This document shows positions 50,269 through 51,686 of a DNA stretch of 51,686 nucleotides, piece after piece. The first letter of the stretch is position 1, and every line of letters begins with the position of its first letter. Source of the DNA: an uncultured Bacilli bacterium (GTDB lineage Bacteria > Bacillota_I > Bacilli_A > RF39 > UBA660); NCBI GenBank assembly GCA_934095825.1, contig CAKOKQ010000012.1, positions 1-51,686 of the forward strand, given 5' to 3'. The translations under genes were made by a program, and so were the position numbers. The notes below the pieces were generated by a model that worked only from the letters and a program-made list of their open reading frames with translations, ran no database searches and was not told the origin of the DNA.

Positions 50269-50943
50269 ATGAATTATAAAATTAAAGAAATGCAAGAAGA
50301 ATTAAAACCAAGATATCGAGCTAGAAAAAAAGGAATAAGTAATTTAAATAATGAAGAACTATTAAGTCTTATTATCAGATGTGGGACTAGGGATAAAAAT
50401 GTTAAAAATTTATCAGTTGAAGTATTACAAAAAGTTGGGGATTTAAGTAATTTTTTAAATATTGATATTAATGATTTAATGCAAGTAAAAGGAATTGGCG
50501 AGGTTAATGCCCTAAGTATTATGGCTTCTATTGAAATGGGTAAGAGAGTATTAAATTATCATAAAGAAAGAATAAAGTTAATTAATTCTAAAGTGGTTTA
50601 TGACTATATCAAGTATGAGTTTTTAGGTTTAAAACAAGAAAAAGTTCTTGGTATTTATTTAGATAATGCTAAACAATTAATTGAATATAAAGAATTATTT
50701 TTAGGAACGGTTAATGGTTGTTTGATTCACCCTAGAGAAGTATTTAAATATGCTGTTAGTTTATCAGCCTCTAGTATTATTTTAGTACATAATCATCCAT
50801 CAGGTAATTTAAATCCTAGTAAAGAGGATATAAGAGTTACTGAGGAGTTAATAGAAGTTGGTAGTAAACTTAATATTCCTTTAATAGATCATATTATAGT
50901 AAGTGATATTGGTTATTTAAGTATTATAGCTAAAGAAAAGTAA
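50269..50943 (+). CDS. radC: RadC family JAB-domain protein
   Basis: 224 residues, the normal length. N-terminal helix-hairpin-helix (LNNEELLSLIIRCGTRDKNVKNLSVEVLQ...LMQVKGIGEVNALSIMASIEMGKR), then a JAB1/MPN-like metal-binding domain with ILVHNHPSGNLNPSKEDIRVTEEL (the H-x-H...S...D metal set). Despite the old name its role in repair is doubtful; it is linked to MreB/cell-shape genes in many Firmicutes, and none is next to it here. Followed by invertible segment 2. Confidence 0.95.
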   Translation: MNYKIKEMQEELKPRYRARKKGISNLNNEELLSLIIRCGTRDKNVKNLSVEVLQKVGDLSNFLNIDINDLMQVKGIGEVNALSIMASIEMGKRVLNYHKERIKLINSKVVYDYIKYEFLGLKQEKVLGIYLDNAKQLIEYKELFLGTVNGCLIHPREVFKYAVSLSASSIILVHNHPSGNLNPSKEDIRVTEELIEVGSKLNIPLIDHIIVSDIGYLSIIAKEK

Positions 50944-50995
50944 TCTTTTATGTATAGATTTTAGTAATGTGCGTAAAATAGTTTGATTTTAAAAA

Positions 50996-51288
50996 TTTCA
51001 TAGAGTATGAAACTCTATGAAACCGTAATTTCGGGTCTTATTTTTAACTTATATATTAAATATAACATAATTTTTATGCTTTTTAAAGGATAATTTAAAG
51101 CCTATTGTGGTCAATTTTATAGTCAATAACTTTTAAAGCAATGCAAGATATTATAAGGTTTAAAAGGCTATTTCTTAGTCATTAATTATATTTTTATTAT
51201 AGTCAAAATTTCTAGTCAATAAATAAGAAAGTCTAGGTAAATACTGGGATTGGAGCGGCATTTTCATAGAGTTTCATACTCTATGAAA
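50996..51288. repeat. Candidate invertible DNA segment 2
   Basis: Left site 50996-51022 and right site 51262-51288 have the same 11-bp arms as segment 1 but cores ATGAA (left) and TTCAT (right), again exact reverse complements, around 239 bp. Inside, GTCAA at 51110, GTCAA at 51122, GTCAA at 51202 and 51215 repeat the spacing of segment 1 (12, 92, 13), and TTGACT-N17-TAAAAA runs leftward (51219 to 51191). The segment fills the gap between radC and the TasA-like gene (50944-51380), with no other gene seen. Confidence 0.75.
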
Positions 51289-51380
51289 CCGAAAATGCGT
51301 TATTTTGAGTTACCAACGCACATATTTAGGTAATTATTTCTAAAAAAATGTAAATAATAAAAATAGTTAGGATATTTAAT

Positions 51381-51629
51381 ATGCAAAAGAAAAGTAAGAT
51401 TAGTATGTTTATTATTGGATTAGTTATAGTTTTAGCAAGTATAGGTTTATCTTATGCTTATTGGAAAACTACAATAATGGGTGATAAGGGTAATAATGTT
51501 ACCTCTGGTTGTTTTAATATTGAAATGATTAATCAAAAAGATGAAATAACTTTAGGTAGTACTTTTCCGATAACTGATGCGGAAGGTTTAAAACTAAAAC
51601 CATTTAGTTTCAGACTGTTGACAAAGTAA
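51381..51629 (+). CDS. Truncated TasA/camelysin-like surface protein
   Basis: 82 residues. Signal segment ISMFIIGLVIVLASIGLSYAYW, then TTIMGDKGNNVTSGCFNIEMINQKDEITLGSTFPITDAEGLKLKPFSF, which is the beginning of the extracellular beta-sandwich of TasA/camelysin-like proteins (the AYW after the signal and the N-V-x-S-G-C-F-N pattern). The family continues for 100 or more residues, yet here RLLTK-stop follows PFSF. The break coincides with sequence like an insertion-sequence end, so the gene is probably inactivated. It lies after invertible segment 2. Confidence 0.65.
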   Translation: MQKKSKISMFIIGLVIVLASIGLSYAYWKTTIMGDKGNNVTSGCFNIEMINQKDEITLGSTFPITDAEGLKLKPFSFRLLTK

Positions 51630-51686
51630 ATTTTGCCATCAGTCTTTTCTTTGGCACTAAAATGGTGTATAATTAACTCGTAAGGC
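51611..51686 (+). mobile_element. Probable left end of an insertion sequence (partial)
   Basis: From 51611 the sequence no longer fits the interrupted gene. It begins CAGACTGTTGACAAAG and has the imperfect dyad GACTG...ACAAA / TTTGCC.TCAGTC (51612-51644) ending in T runs, then an extended -10 TGGTGTATAAT (51663-51673) and TAAGGC near the edge, which could be the start of a transposase leader. Terminal dyads of this kind (CTGT-GACAAA) recall IS1182-like elements; that is from memory and uncertain. Transposase, if present, is outside. Confidence 0.5.

Noticed and set aside
45681..51288. The four 27-bp palindromes as operators of a looping repressor
   Set aside because: Kept as the main alternative, but identical arms with cores that are exact reverse complements only within each pair fit recombination sites better.
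1..51686. Mollicute genetic code with TGA as Trp
   Set aside because: Several intact genes end in TGA at coupled ATGA overlaps (8762, 32148, 34114, 42854), and Trp is coded by TGG throughout.

Overview
The window looks like chromosome from a spore-forming, genome-compact, very AT-rich member of the Firmicutes (Bacilli / Erysipelotrichia / gut 'Tenericutes' side). The grounds are the set of endosporulation genes (spoIVA, a SigF/SigG-type sigma gene, spoVAC-AD-AE, spoIIGA-sigE), a CIRCE-controlled hsp20, der, rsgA, HU and radC, consistent AGGAGG-type ribosome binding sites, TGA used as a stop codon, and many overlapping or ATGA-coupled genes. I cannot name the species.

Layout. 1-4.5 kb: ankyrin-repeat protein running off the left edge, tRNA-His, two small unknown genes, spoIVA, HU and two small CotF-like genes. 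4.9-16.6 kb: two tandem prepilin-like proteins, der, a LiaF-like/toastrack envelope pair, a GGDEF cyclase, a double-HTH regulator, a glycine-rich surface protein, a membrane-anchored unknown and a three-gene ABC importer. 16.7-18.5 kb: rsgA and a C39-like cysteine peptidase. 18.7-38.3 kb is an accessory region rich in conflict-type genes: a 1730-residue solenoid/nucleotidyltransferase, a P-loop kinase, an AbiE pair, a 1929-residue protein joining an ART-like domain, an SF2 helicase and near-identical 111-residue repeats, two unknown paralogues, a HipA-like kinase with a coupled small partner, a MacB/FtsX-type transporter and a RelB/YafQ pair. 38.6-45 kb: hsp20 with CIRCE, two unknown genes (one starting with a J-domain-like motif), then the sporulation block. 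45-51.7 kb: surface proteins, a SPOR-like protein, coiled-coil membrane proteins, a YhcG nuclease between 54-bp direct repeats, radC, and a TasA-like gene that seems to be cut by the end of an insertion sequence at the right edge.

Most notable signal. Two homologous non-coding segments (45681-45971 and 50996-51288) each lie upstream of a secreted-protein gene. Each is bounded by copies of one 27-bp site made of palindromic 11-bp arms around a 5-nt core. The arms are the same in all four copies. The core of the right site is the exact reverse complement of the core of the left site within each segment, but the cores differ between the segments. This is what two core-matched, invertible DNA switches would look like. 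Both segments also carry the same internal GTCAA pairs at the same 92-bp spacing and a leftward TTGACT-N17-TAAAAA promoter candidate.

Other points of interest: a sporulation sigma gene that needs a +1 shift at CCC-TAG; hairpins just before spoIIGA and spoVAC whose 3' arm contains the ribosome binding site; three 32-bp-spaced direct repeats before spoIIGA; a shared N-terminal module in two otherwise different surface proteins, plus a decayed gene tail of the same family; and a yhcG cassette that looks inserted by duplication of the radC leader.
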